The notes under the pieces are model-generated. The model did not search any database. It had not been told where the DNA came from and saw nothing but the letters and a program-made list of their open reading frames with translations. 64,000 bases of DNA from Heracleum sosnowskyi (Eukaryota > Streptophyta > Magnoliopsida > Apiales > Apiaceae). Shown one piece after another: positions 24,052 to 35,951 of this stretch. The translations under genes and the position numbers were made by a program. Numbering within the stretch: the stretch's first letter is position 1; every line of letters starts with the position of its first letter. The stretch spans positions 84,253,910-84,317,909 of the forward strand of contig CM061237.1 in the NCBI GenBank assembly GCA_030848705.1, in the 5' to 3' direction.

Positions 24052-25433
24052 AAAAGTTAGTCTCATATCTAGCTAAAGACGTTAAAGAAAGACGTTTCTT
24101 GGGAGGCAACCCATGATTGTGGATGTAATTCGTGAATGCAAAAAAAACGAAAAAAAAAAAATTTGGTTATACTGGTGTATTGGTGGGGAAAACCAGAGTT
24201 TAATTTCTCTGTAGACAGGACTTGAATACCACAGTATTAATTTATCAAACTGGCGTTTAAATCCCTGTGCTACGTCAGCGTCCAGTCACTTGTCCATATC
24301 AGCGCCACGTCAGCTGCTTTGTAGGCTGCTCTTTTACAAAAATTATATGGAAATATAAGAGTGGGGAGTTGAACCCCTGACCTCTAGCATGCAACACCAA
24401 GACCTCAACCACTCCACCAACTTGTCGTTGGTGTTAGAAGTTGATTTGTCTAATTAATAAGCAGAATATAGAGCTGTAATTTCAGCATACTTAAAAGAGG
24501 GGGGAGCAAGCTTCAATAATTATTTCAGTGGGCACTTCATGCAGCATAAGGGGAGTATTTTGAACCTTTCTTTGTACATTATTTTTCTTTGTATATATAT
24601 TTTTTATTTATTTTTGTTTTTGTAATTTTTTTGTTTTTTAGAATCTTGTTAGTTTAATGTATATTTATTATTATTATTCATTGGGGACAATGAACCGCTT
24701 GAGTGTGGGGAGGGGTTTCCAACATTAAAAATAAAATTAGGATTTTTTTTAATTTGTTAGATTTTTATTAGGATAGTTAAAAAATTTAAAAACACAAAAA
24801 AATTAGAAAAATTAAAAAGAATTGATTGCCTTGTCAAAATAGCATGTTAATAAGGATAAGTACACACCATGTAGACCTTTATTTTGCGAATGTCATGTAT
24901 TTGTCTCCTTGGCGTAAAATACCTTATACATGATGATGTCTTGTATGTGCTTGCAAAAATTTCAAAACTTGATGTACAGCATTGTCAATTTTGATGAGTT
25001 TAGCATGCTATCACCTGTGAGATTTTGAGCCTTAATTCAGGATTGATGCATCTTTTAATCAATCTATTTTTTTTGTGGTGAGCTAATCGTCAGTGTTCAT
25101 GTTGCTCTAGAACTTGCTTTAAACCAGGTCGTGCGTATATTGATATTGTGTATTGTGTAAAAGTGATAAAGGCACTAGGATTAACCGTATTGTCCCAAAC
25201 AGTACCCTGAAAAAATATCCTTAAAGAACCCCCTTGAGCCTATATCCTTTTTCTTCGTATATTACCATCACAATCTTGAGCGTATTAATTTGTTCTTGTC
25301 TTGATTGACTAGTAGAGCATTGTGATATATACTTGGGATTGGTAAAACATTGAGGGTGGGGATATCTTTGTTAATGTGTGAATTTTGGTGGGATATAATT
25401 GGTTTGGCTACTTTTTGTCGGTGATATTTCAAA
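24052..25433 (+). other. Non-coding part of the non-autonomous gypsy element
   Basis: No credible ORF. It contains the gggaggcaaccca word near 24100, A-rich tracts (24140-24170), a tRNA-like insert on the minus strand (24365-24419), AT-rich sequence at 24570-24680, and ggggacaatgaaccgcttgagtg near 24683, a polypurine-like landmark of this element group. The sequence resumes after the solo LTR at 30428. Confidence 0.6.
24365..24419 (-). repeat. tRNA-like / SINE-like pol III promoter module
   Basis: On the minus strand, TGGTGGAGTGG (24419-24409) fits the tRNA A box, and GGTTCAACTCC (24375-24365) fits the B box exactly, with 33 bases between them. The B box sits in a TpsiC-like arm with four paired G-C steps. 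I see no complete acceptor stem, so it is more likely a tRNA-derived SINE fragment than a tRNA gene. Confidence 0.55.
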
Positions 25434-25438
25434 TAAAA
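25434..25438 (+). repeat. Target site duplication (left) of the solo LTR
   Basis: TAAAA directly before the LTR start; an identical TAAAA is at 30423-30427. A 5-bp duplication is standard for gypsy integrase. Confidence 0.9.
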
Positions 25439-27010
25439 TGTAACGCCCCCAAATCCGGGGTCAAAGGATTTGGTCGTCACACTGCACCCTTAATCCAAAC
25501 AACCTGTTCAATAATAAAATCAACACAATAATAGTAATATCTGTGACCCCAACTCTACCAAGAATCTTTAAAGGTTATAGTGCTAGAAACAAGAATCCAA
25601 AATTTCATTACAAACAATCTTTCTTCTTTACAACCATTCTCTTTACATACAATCTAAAACACTAGTAGAACTTCGATAAGAAGTATACCATGCAACTAAT
25701 CTTATACAATATTTTATTCAATATAAAACATCTATATACAAAACCTCTCACTAGCTCCAATGCTCTGGATCAAAACGTCTTTACGCTAATATCTTTCCCC
25801 ATCTCTGATCAGCTACGCGGACAACTCTCGCCAATACACCTTCTTTCTGGAAGGCTAAAATATATATAAATAAAACAAGTATGAGCGAATGAATTGCTCA
25901 GCAAGCGCATTATTAAATATAATATGAAAGGTTTCCAAAATAAACTTTGGATTTTCAAATAAACAAGCCTTTGGCTTAAACATTTGTAATCTCTAATATT
26001 TTTAAAACAAGTTTGGTAATTTACCACAATTTCTCATTCTTCTTCTCTCAATTGAATAGTTTAAAACACAAAAAGATTTATATTGGTCGTTACGGCGACC
26101 GAATCAACAATATCTATAATAGTAAGTAGAAAATATGAAATAAATATAACTCATACGTCTTCAAGACCATAGTTTGTACAAAAATACTAATTTTGAAGAT
26201 AACAGGTCTATTCATAACATTCTCTGAAACCAACAACTCTGGAAGGGTAGAATAATCAAGGAGTAAGAATGTGCCATCACGCTCGGTCATGAAATAAAGA
26301 ACGCACTTCAAGACTTCAACACGGTACCGACTTGATATGCGGTATGAATAAAACTCATCAAGATAGATATCTCACGATTGACAATGGAATCAAGGAAGTG
26401 GATTTCGACTATTGGGAATCCAATGAATTAAGAGTAAGTGATTTCAGCAAGATTGAAACCACCATTTATTAATCAACAACCAACAATTTTACGCAACGAA
26501 TAAACCTGAATATCAGGTCATAACTCACAAGTACAAAACATATGGATGTAACTCATCCCAAAAATAAGAACTTATTCTAGAATTGGACTTGTCACATTTT
26601 ATCAAATCAAAGGTTGTGCAGCTGGCCAGCCACGCAACAACCCCGGACTAGCTCATGCATAGTCCTTTACGGATCCAAGGCACATCTGGGCCTAAATTAC
26701 ATCGACCATAAACGGCCCGACCAATAATTGGTCCATTTTTAAAAACATTCCAATTCTATATTATATACGTCAGGTGTCAGAACAATTGACAACCTTACTT
26801 CGACAATCAGGTGTCGGAAGAATCGACAACCTAATACAACAATTGCTGGAAAACTCACGTTCCAGGAAACAGTTCAATTATGAAGAATCAATAAAGGGAT
26901 AGCAATATAATCTAGTATCGACGAGATCGACACAACAATGGGGAGTACACATGGCAAGTAACAACATCATAAATATCGACGAGATCGATGCAACAACTGG
27001 GATAACAATG

Positions 27011-27211
27011 AAGAATAAACAATGACATGCTCAACAAGGTTAAGTCTGATATGAAACAGACAATATGATATCAACAGAAAGTGTAACAAGTCAATATAGA
27101 GTAGGGTTCAAAGAATAAACAATAACATGGTTAACAAGATTGAATCTGATATGAAGCAGACAATATGATATCAACAGAAAAGGGTAACAAGTCAATATAG
27201 AGTAGGGTTCA
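27011..27211. repeat. Two-copy 100-bp tandem repeat inside the solo LTR
   Basis: Units at 27011-27110 and 27111-27211, each starting aagaataaacaat or aagaacagg and containing gacaatatgatatcaacaga and gtcaatatagagtagggttc. They are similar with scattered differences. A shorter repeated word, tcgacgagatcga, occurs at about 26919 and 26977. Confidence 0.75.
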
Positions 27212-29898
27212 AAGAACAGGCTCTAGATGGCCTCAATAGTTCAAATCATCACATTATGGAAGAATTAATTAAGGTTTACCAATCTGGTAAATGACAAGAG
27301 AGTCAAGTTCAAGTTTAAGAAGAATTCAAGGTGAAGTTTATAAATGAAGAAAACAAGGGTTTATCAACTTCTGACAGAAATAGTTCAAGTCCTTCGAACA
27401 TGTACTTATAATAGATAAGCCTTGTACTTGAAGGAAGTAAACTAAATCATGCACAGCATATATGAATTCGAATCAGGGAATGGATCAGATGATCGCATTA
27501 ACAAGAAAGGATAACAAGGTTTGCATAGGTGCAAGGTGAAAAATGGAATACTTGAAGGGCAAGCAACACCACTTCAGAATTTCAGAATAAGTTTTCCCTC
27601 ATAGGGTTCACAAGTTCCCGCTCATCTAGGGTTGGTAATATTCCAACTTAGCATTTTTAAATCAAGTCTTTGAAAGAAGGCCTTAGTATACAGCCCATAA
27701 CTATCTTTTCAAACTTTTCAATATAATAAGTATATCCTTCCAATCAATATGAAAATATGAATCTAAACTCAAAAGGTATAAAAGAGTACTCGTCAATTTA
27801 CGAGATTAAATAACATACTTGCAATTCAATGCAAAGAAATCAACATTTGAAAATTCAGTAATAAGCATTCAACATGCATACTAATAATTCAAGATAATAT
27901 CCCTTAATTAATAAGCAAGGGTATAAACACTTGCCTCTGGTCCTTAGCTATTTCGTAATGCTGAAACAATACGATCCCTCCTTATTCTGTCTTATCGCAC
28001 GATTCTCGACTTCCGTCCTTCTTTGCTTTAACGCTCTTGCGAATACCACTAGTCTGCTTCTACCATTTCGAATCCACGTGCCAGCCTCGATAGTCAAACA
28101 TGAGACGGTACTTAGTCTTCAACGTATGATTTCACATTCCATAAACGATTGTAACTTAACTTCGATAATCTGACTCGTTTCGTCCAATAGCCTCGGTTGC
28201 ACAAACAACCACATTTCAATTGATAGAATGATCACAACTAACTATACAAGTAATCCTCGTAACTCGCTTGACGAAACTCCCCATACTATAAAAGTCAACA
28301 TCTAAGTCAACGGCCTCGTAAATCTCACTTTCTAACATAACCGACAAATTTCTATCCCAACTACCCCTCGTGATGATATTAGACACGACCAAATACTCAA
28401 ACAAGTCTCAACACAATTTATTCGCATGCATGACTCAACAACAGATAATTCACATCATTCACATAACACATTTAAACAAGTAACCTGTTACGTATCGGAC
28501 GCCCGGTCTAATTTACGATATTTAAAACTCAGACACTAGCCCTAGTACGGGCATATACTGACTATAAAACACATTACACAACTCATACGAATCACATAGC
28601 ACTTATAACTATTTTTAAAAGATCACACAAAGCTTATTTGAATTTTAATAAGCCACTAACAAATTTTTAAATCAAAAATCGGATTTTTAAACCCAATATA
28701 AGTATTTAAATGCAAATAAATCAATTAATAAAATTAATTGACACTCTTTTAAATGCCCAAACTATTTTTAAATAAATAAACCAAGCTAGAAAATAATCAA
28801 ACTTAATTTTAATTAATTAAATCTAATTAATAATTAATTTTTAAGAATTAACTGATTAAAAGAATTAATCAATTAATTAAATACATTAATTATTAATCAA
28901 AAATAATTAAAATAATTAAATTTAATCAATTTCCGAATTTAAATAAATATTTATGAATTTATAAAATTTTCGGAATAATAAAATGTATTTTTAAATCAAA
29001 GATATGATTTTTAGAATTATAAAACTATTTTAGAATTATTTTTAAAATAAAAACCCAGAAACACTATTCAGAAAATGGAATTAGGGTTTTCTGGATCGAA
29101 ACCGGGTCGGGTAGGTTTTGAAAACGGGTCATGAAGAACACGGTGGGTCGCCAAGAACACGTCACCGGAAAACTGGGTTTCCCAGTTTCCGGCCGGCGTC
29201 CGGCCAACCCACCGGTTTCCGGCGACCAAAAACCATTCCAAACACACGGATTTTTGTGCAGAAATCACAGGAATGTCTCGACGATTACATTACTGAGCCC
29301 AGTTAACTGAAATCACGTCAAAATCGTCCAAAACGAACGGAAAGAAAACGGCGGCGCCGTTTCCGGCCAACCGAAAACGAACACCAAATTCAAAACCGAT
29401 TACACGGTTCAACTCTAAACTCACAGATCTATCCAATGGTATAAACATAACCAAGAAACAGTTCCTGGAAATCAAAATCCGGCAAAAGCTCAAGAACTCC
29501 GGCGAGCTTCAAAAATTCGATTTGCTCGATTTACAACACCAACACCCAAAATTTTAGTATCAAAACATTCCCTGAATCATGTACAATATATTCATGTAAT
29601 CAATTAGCAAGAACAACTACGAACAAAGATTCCCCCAATTTAAATATAAAAATTCGAAAATAAATAAATAATTAAAAATCGGAAAGATCAGAAAATCATA
29701 CCCACATGAATTTTGATGGTGGATTTAGGTAGAGGATGATGAGAGATTCATTTTGGTTACAAGAACATCGAAATCGGATTCCGATAACGCCTTCAAAATT
29801 GAGTTTGATTCTCAAGAACACGAAGAACACGTTTCAGGGGTTTTTAGATTTTTAACTGTAATTAAGCTTTATTATACGTAAAACAAAGTACGATTTGC

Positions 29899-29907
29899 CT
29901 TTTTATA
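29899..29907 (-). promoter_or_regulatory. TATA-like box of the solo LTR
   Basis: TATAAAAAG on the minus strand, in the position corresponding to TATAAATAG of the related array LTRs. Confidence 0.4.
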
Positions 29908-30422
29908 CTAAACGGAAAATAATACCCCAAACGACATTTTTGGATCGATACTGATCCGATAGATCGCTTTAAATACAATTTAACAGAATATATGCTTTAA
30001 ACCTTTAATAAAGCAGAATACACGTTTCACGAGACGATAAGCATCCATAAAGTACGGATAACTACAAGTATCGTTTAATTCAAAATATACGAACCAAAAT
30101 ACCTTTATTGCGAATATTTTCAAATACTTCCTACTTTAACGAATGAAATATTGGTACGAACGATATACCAATCTCCCGAATTATTTGGGAACGATCCAAA
30201 TTTTCTTTTCGATAATTAAAATAAAATAAAATAGTATGACACCCTTTTCAAAATAATTTCAAATTCCCCACACATTTCACATAGCACCACAATATCACAT
30301 ATTCAATCATTTAACGAATAACTTAGCACGTTTAAACAGATAAATCATTTAATAACTCTTAATATGAAATTAAAATTTCATTTCACATCATATAATAACA
30401 CGTAATTTTCCCGGATCTTACA

Positions 30423-30427
30423 TAAAA
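30423..30427 (+). repeat. Target site duplication (right) of the solo LTR
   Basis: TAAAA, identical to 25434-25438. Confidence 0.9.
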
Positions 30428-31286
30428 TCACCAAGGTCAAAAAGAAAAGAAAAAATAGACAAAAAAAGGGAAATTAGAAAAAAAAATGAAAAAAGGGAAG
30501 ATCTCTCTAAGAAAAAAAAAAGAAAGAAAAGTTAGTGTATGTTCATTGGTTCTTACATTGTGAATTTTACGGGTTTTATATCTTTATGTGGGATGATATC
30601 TCAAGATAGTTTCATGTTGAGTGCTTCAAGTGTATATGAACATTATGCTCTATTAGTTGTCAAGTTTAGCCAACTGCAGCCATTTCATTTTCCTACCCCT
30701 CACCTAAGCCTCATTACAACCCTTGACAAAGACCTTTTGATTTATACGAACACGAAGTCTAGAGGTTTTGGTGGACAAGCAAGCTTATGGTAGCACATGT
30801 GCATTTGATTGAATTTGAGTGATACAGTTACACCTAAACACTTGTGTGCTTTGAGTTTTTGTGAGGTTATTTTCCCATCTAAACCATGCTATTATCTTGT
30901 TGATTGAGACTTTGATGTATTCATGATATATTTTAGTCTTTTAGACTATGTGCGCGTACTTGAATAGTTGTGTTGGTGTGTAAAGTTGAGGAATTGCATT
31001 ATATGACATATAAGAGCTATTACATGGTTAAGTTTGCATGTGTGGTGTGCTATGATATATTTCATGTTTGAGACTTGGAAGTCAACCCAAATAAGATTTT
31101 GTGGGTAGATTTACTATAAACCCTCACGATACCTTACTCATCCACTAGGGCTGCCTAGGGGTTTAAAGGGCTTGTTGCATATGCCAAATGCAACCGTGAT
31201 CACCTACGGAAGTGGTATTAGTTAGTTAGGACTTAGTATTTTTCTTTCTTCTTTGCCCGAGGACGTGCAAAATGCTAAGTTCATAA
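30428..31286 (+). other. 3' internal non-coding tail of the non-autonomous gypsy element
   Basis: Purine-rich run of A and G (30430-30535), then sequence without a credible ORF, ending with a cgaggacgtgcaaaatgctaagt word that normally precedes the polypurine tract and 3' LTR in this group. The polypurine tract and about the first 200 bases of the 3' LTR are missing here, so a deletion has joined this tail directly to internal LTR sequence. Confidence 0.55.
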
Positions 31287-31600
31287 TGTTTGGGCCATAA
31301 CTGGAGTTCTATAAGTCCGATTCAGATGATTCAACAGCCCACGGAAAGCTTATGAGAAGGGCTTTATTTTAGAAGAGGTCTTGATATCATAGTCCAGCCG
31401 TATCAGTCCAGAAACACAGCCCAACAGCCAACTACGAATTTCTATACTGGAATTCAATTCTGAATGGGAAATCTCCTTGTATTTGTATTAAATAATTTAA
31501 AATACTTTTGTGAGAGATATTATTATATATTATTCAGACCTAATCTGAATATACATCATACGAGAACGGAAGAGGAGAAAGAAGGAGCCGCACAAGGGAG
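31287..31600 (+). repeat. Doubly truncated 3' LTR of the non-autonomous gypsy element
   Basis: Matches 21309-21630 of the 5' LTR with few differences, including a small deletion in the gaagaggagaggagaaag run. Its first 200 or so bases are missing and it stops at cacaagggag, where minus-strand copia integrase begins. Confidence 0.8.
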
Positions 31601-32247
31601 CCAAAGAGATCCATGTGAATTAGTTTGAGTGGTTCTGTGTTGGTGTTGACTTGCTTTGACATATGCACAACTCTCCTCAATTTTCCCATTTGACAGTCCT
31701 CACACAGTCCTTCTTGACAGAATTCATGTTGAGGTAGTCCTCTTACCAGTTCCTTCTTCATTAGCATATTCATTGTCTTGAAGTTTAGGTGAGAGAGTTT
31801 TATGTGCCAAAGCATGTTGTCACCAACAGTAGCTTTACTGTAAAAACAGTAGACTTTGTCCTTTTTTGTTGAGCTTAGGTCAGCAACAAATAGGCTTCCT
31901 TTCCTTACCCCTTTCAGAGAGAGGCTTCCATCTTTCTTGTGATAGATATTGCACACCATCATATCAAAATCAACCTTGAATCCCCTGTCACTGAATTGGC
32001 TGACACTGAGCAAGTTGTGCTTTAATCCATCAACAAGTGCAATATCATTAATGACAACATTTCCAATTTCCAGACAGCCATATCCCACTGTGTAACCTTT
32101 GCTGTTGTCTCCAAAGATTATGATTGGGCCAGCTTTCTCCACAAATTGTGATATCAGGGATTTATCACCAGTCATGTGTCTTGAGCAGCCACTGTCAATG
32201 ATCCACATGACCTGCTTCTTATTCTTGCCCTGCAAAACAAATTGTAT
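31601..32247 (-). pseudogene. pol: Protease and pre-integrase fragment of copia-1 pol
   Basis: Frame from 32235 downward. The protease active site is in WIIDSGCSRHMTG, followed by DGLKHNLLSVSQ, the pre-integrase histidine/cysteine region (HIKLSHLNFKTMN, GLCEDCQMGK) and the first integrase residues (HMDLFG), after which sequence switches to LTR of the neighbouring gypsy element. It is in the same frame as the end of gag, separated by one TAA (32250-32248). The junction carries tttgttttgcag before the first pol codons, resembling a 3' splice site. Confidence 0.85.
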
Positions 32248-34861
32248 TTAAGAGGCATATGGTACCCAATCCTTGTTGGGTCCTGCTAATTCAGTAACAC
32301 AAGAATATTCATCATTTTCAACTTTAACAGTCACATCAGGAATCTTCTGTTGGACTCCTTTCTTCACCCACTTAGCTTTAGAACTAGACTTGGTCTTCTT
32401 CTTAGTGGATGTAGCCTCTTTACTGTTTCCAGTAGGCTCAGAAGTCTCAACAGTTTGCATATAGAGACATTGTTCAGTAGATGAAATAGGCAGGTTAAAA
32501 CAAGTACACATGGCAGTTATTTTACAAGGCATACAGTCAATGTTATTGCAAACTACCATAGATCTATGCATAATGGGGGTTTTTATGTAAGTTACCATCT
32601 ATCTTGATCACATTGTTCTTGACCTCTTTTGGTTTCTTACAAACATGAGTTAAGTGATGTGAAGAGCCACAATTATTGCATAGTTTTCTGGGAGCACTAC
32701 CAACATTAGCATTACCATTTCCTAACTTACCATTCATGTTCTTAGACTTGTAGGTAACTGTGTCAACATGATGTTCTGAAGTTGCTGTCGAGCTTTCCTT
32801 GATAGTACCTTTTACACCTTCTGTCTTGACAGTAGGTTTAGAGGTTGTTGTCTTCGAAGCTCTCTTGACAGTATCTTTGGAAGCTACTGTCTTGCCATTA
32901 TTGACAGCATCTTTAGAACATTCTGTCTGATTGTCTGGGAAAGTTACTGTCTTAGGAATTGTGACAGTATCTTTTCCATCAACTGTTGTAATGTCAATGC
33001 CTTCATCCTCATCATCAAGTTGTTGCTTGATGAGCATGGCTTCCTCAGCAAATTCAAGTTCAGAAAGTTTGAAAATAGGTTTGTTGATCTTTTTGAGAAC
33101 ATGAGGTTTGACAGAACCATCAGTTGAACAATCCTGATTCACAGTTTCCTTGCCAGGTCTTTTACCATACTCAAAACCTATCCCTACTTTTTGATCCTCT
33201 GTGTGTTTCCCATGATAATCCTGAAGTTGTTTAGAAGAGTTTCTGTAGGCCTTGATCTTGAATTCATTTTCACTAATTTCATTCCTTAGAAACTTTTCTA
33301 TTTCTTTAGCACAGACTAATTCATTTTTAAGTTTAGCATTTTCCTGTGCTAGAGACTCTAATCGACTGGTCTTTAACAAAAGCATGTCATTCTCAGAGGT
33401 GAGTGTTTCATTCAGTTTAGTTAACCTAGCTATTTCTTCATTAGCTGCAGTTAAACTAGTATGAACATTAAACATTTCAGCACTCAACTCCTCAACAGTT
33501 TGTTTATATTCTTCTTTAGACATTTCAAGTAAAACAAGTGAGGGTACCTGACTTGGAGAGCTAGAGGAGACCTCATCAGTCTTAGCCATGAGGGCTAGAT
33601 TCACATATTCCTCTTCCTCTTCATCATCAGAATCATCCCAACATTTTCCCTCAGCCACATAGGCTTTTCCCTGCCCTTTCTTGAAGTGTCCACTTGACCC
33701 TTTGTCCATTCTTTGATTCTGTTTTGGTCTTCTGCATTCAGTAGCAAAATGACCAAGCTCATTGCAGTTGTAACATCTAAACTTGGATCTATCCACCATC
33801 CCTGTTTTGTAACCACCTCTTGTGGCACCACCTTCAACCTTGGAAGAATTCCCTCTGCTAAATCTTGATGTTTGACCTTGAGACTTAAATGGCTTGTTTC
33901 TCTTGAATCTTATGTTTTTGAACTTCTTAGCCATGTAAGTCATAGTTGGATTGTCCATCTTTTCCATTTCTTCCAAGGAATAGAAGTCTTCATCTTCAAC
34001 ATCAGTTATTTGCAGCACCACTTTCTCATCATCATCAACAACCTCCTCAATCTTTAGGGTAGGTACTTGAGCAGGTTGGGTGATTTGAATTCCTTCAATA
34101 GGTTGAGTGATTCTTGGCACATGAGCCACAAGAGCACCAGACATATTTGTCATCTTTCCTCTTGATCCAGATTGTATAGCTCTTTTCTGGAAAAGTTCAA
34201 GCTCATATGACTTAAGCACACCATATAATGTTTCAAGGGAAACATTGTTTAGATTTCTTCCTTCTCTTATGGTTATGATTCTGTGCTCTAGATGCTCAGG
34301 AAGTGTGAGTAAGAACTTAACATTTAACTCTTTCCTATCATAGTACTTGCCATGAATCTGTAGCTCAGTCAGAAGTTTACTGAACCTCTCAAACATCGTT
34401 GTTAGATCTTCTCCTGACTTTGCCATGAAAGCTTCATACTGTGAGATAAGAATTTGTCTTTGATTGTCTTTCACTTCTTCACTTCCTTCACATAGCAGCT
34501 CAATCTTATTCCACATATCCTTGGCTGATGAGCATCCAATGACATTCCCACACATGGCTTTATCCAAAGTGAGAGCATCCAGTAGGATGAGTTGCAAGTA
34601 ATCATCCAAGGCCACCTTCTCTTTTTCTGGCTCCAGAAACTCTAAAGGTAATTTGTTGATCCAGTAAGCTGGAACAAGAACACCGTCCACAGTTGAGGCT
34701 TTAATCTCTTTCCGTGGAACAAAGGGACCATTTTGGAGGATACCCAAGTATAAGGGATTCGCAGCTTTGATAAACAACAAGATTTTTCTTTTCCACACAT
34801 TGTAATTCTCTTTATCAAAAGCTGGAATCTTTATGCTACTTGACTTCTGCAAACTTGTCAT
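32248..34861 (-). pseudogene. gag: Gag of copia-1 (one frameshift)
   Basis: ATG at 34861 (MTSLQKSSSIKIPAFDKENY). The N-terminal copia gag core spans about 210 residues. It is followed by a knuckle CYNCNELGHFATEC, an acidic linker, a coiled coil (SAEMFNVHTSLTAANEE and following), a Thr/Val/Lys-rich region and a second knuckle (CNNCGSSHHLTHVC). At about 32567 the frame shifts by one base class. The tail, with CNNIDCMPCK and a terminal DWVP motif, continues in the other frame to 32248. The Thr/Val region is where GACAGT-type motifs concentrate. Apart from the frameshift it is open over roughly 760 codons. Confidence 0.85.
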
Positions 34862-34889
34862 GATCTCATATTTGTAGAACAATATGTCT

Positions 34890-34901
34890 GCTCTAATACC
34901 A
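34890..34901 (-). other. Primer binding site of copia-1
   Basis: TGGTATTAGAGC on the minus strand, one base different from the usual initiator-Met site. It lies 19 bases inside the LTR end. Confidence 0.8.
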
Positions 34902-34920
34902 GATCTTGGTCCTTGACTAT

Positions 34921-35951
34921 TGCAGAAGGGGGGGGGGGGTTGAATGCAATACTGATAAATCTCAATCTACGTTTCAACAACAAAAACTAAGATTAACGTT
35001 TATCAGTTTATGGGATGCAAACACAAGTAGACACACGAGTTTTTCTCACAAAATAAATGTTTTATTTATTTTGCAAAGTGTTGCTACAACCTCAAGAAAA
35101 TGTTGGTTTTCTTGAGCTTCGATTTCTCGAGTTATTACTTAGAATGGATTGAGAGATAGTCTAAGTAAACTAATCTTATCTCTATCATCACGGGTTTGTG
35201 AAGCTGCTGTCATTTTTATGTGGCAGCTTCTTACAAATTGTCTACCCGTGAGTCTTTCCTAAATTGCTATATAAACAACTTATCAGTACTGGAAAAAGCA
35301 ATCTATATACATTCTATATTTAGCTAACACAATTAAGTAGATGTAGATTTGTCATACTCTTGAATTGGTGAGCTTTGTCATGTGATCTCTCAAGCTTCGG
35401 TTGTAGTCTTGCAGACCTGATGCAGTGTTGGGATACTACAGCACGCCTGTTTCTTGAACATCCGAACTGTCACATGTTTGACTGGGTAGATCCCCAATAC
35501 AAATATTATCCCTTCATGACAGTATCCTAATCACTAAGCTTGCTGTCACAAGAAGGCGCTTTTGGTGACAGTAAGAAATCCCCGCAAAAGGTGTTGTCGG
35601 GATTTCCAAGCTTGTCGTCAGGCTAAGGTAAAGTTGTTGCCCGAGGGCTTCCGCCAATGTTGCTGTCAGAGTGAATGTATTGTCGTGACTTGCAACATAT
35701 TGTCTTCTTGTAACCTTACTGTCAGTGCCATGACAGTAACATTTATTCTTGTTGTCCTTCTTGAGCACTTCTTGAGGCTTGAACAAATAAATGAACTTCT
35801 ACCAAGATGTACTTAAACTCTTATTTAACAACAAACAAAATGGTTACAAGAACATACTCTGGATGTGATAGTATGTTCATACTTAATAAAATTAAGCATT
35901 AAAAAGTATCTAGTTAAGTTGTCTCATAGCTATCACCCATAAATCCTAACA
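34921..35951 (-). repeat. 5' LTR of copia-1
   Basis: 1031 bp. On the minus strand it starts TGTTAGGATT and ends in a long C run followed by TTCTGCA, the usual end of SIRE-like LTRs. It contains a 13-14 base G run on the plus strand near 34927, and several TGACAGTA/TACTGTCA words (35466, 35518, 35567, 35718, 35732). Confidence 0.85.

Larger units (their letters stand above)
25439..30422 (-). mobile_element. Solo LTR of a Tekay-related gypsy element, minus orientation, 4984 bp
   Basis: Read on the minus strand it starts TGTAAGATCC and ends GGGGGCGTTACA, with perfect TAAAA duplications on both sides and no internal retroviral genes. Several blocks resemble the tandem-array LTRs: the end with ccccaaatccggggtc, the ccggaaactgggtttcccag region near 29160-29200, the AT-rich block near 28800-28960, and the attggtacgaacgatata block near 30150. 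It therefore belongs to a related but distinct family. Solo LTRs arise by recombination between the two LTRs of an inserted element. Confidence 0.9.
21107..31600 (+). mobile_element. Non-autonomous Tat/Athila-like gypsy element (LARD-type), interrupted
   Basis: 5' LTR at 21107-22473, a tRNA-Asp-type primer site, a degenerate gag-like ORF, a long non-coding tail and a doubly truncated 3' LTR remnant (31287-31600). No protease, RT or integrase is found. Words typical of this group are present: gggaggcaaccca near 24100, ggggacaatg near 24683, and a cgaggacgtgcaaaatgctaag tail near 31257. A gypsy solo LTR has inserted at 25439-30422. Excluding it, the element is about 5.5 kb. The right side ends abruptly inside the LTR, at copia sequence. 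Confidence 0.8.
31601..35951 (-). mobile_element. Copia-1: 5' half of a SIRE/Maximus-like copia element, minus strand
   Basis: Order on the minus strand: LTR (35951-34921), primer site, gag, protease, pre-integrase and start of integrase, then an abrupt end at 31601. RT, RNase H and the 3' LTR are missing from this segment. The LTR end near 35951 abuts the last part of a CACTA transposase gene. Only one LTR is present, so age cannot be estimated. Confidence 0.87.

Noticed and set aside
24360..24425. Functional tRNA gene on the minus strand
   Set aside because: Box A and B fit, but I cannot fold a complete acceptor stem or anticodon arm.
27931..28404. ORFs of 60-80 codons inside the solo LTR
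   Set aside because: No homology or coding signature; part of a non-coding LTR.
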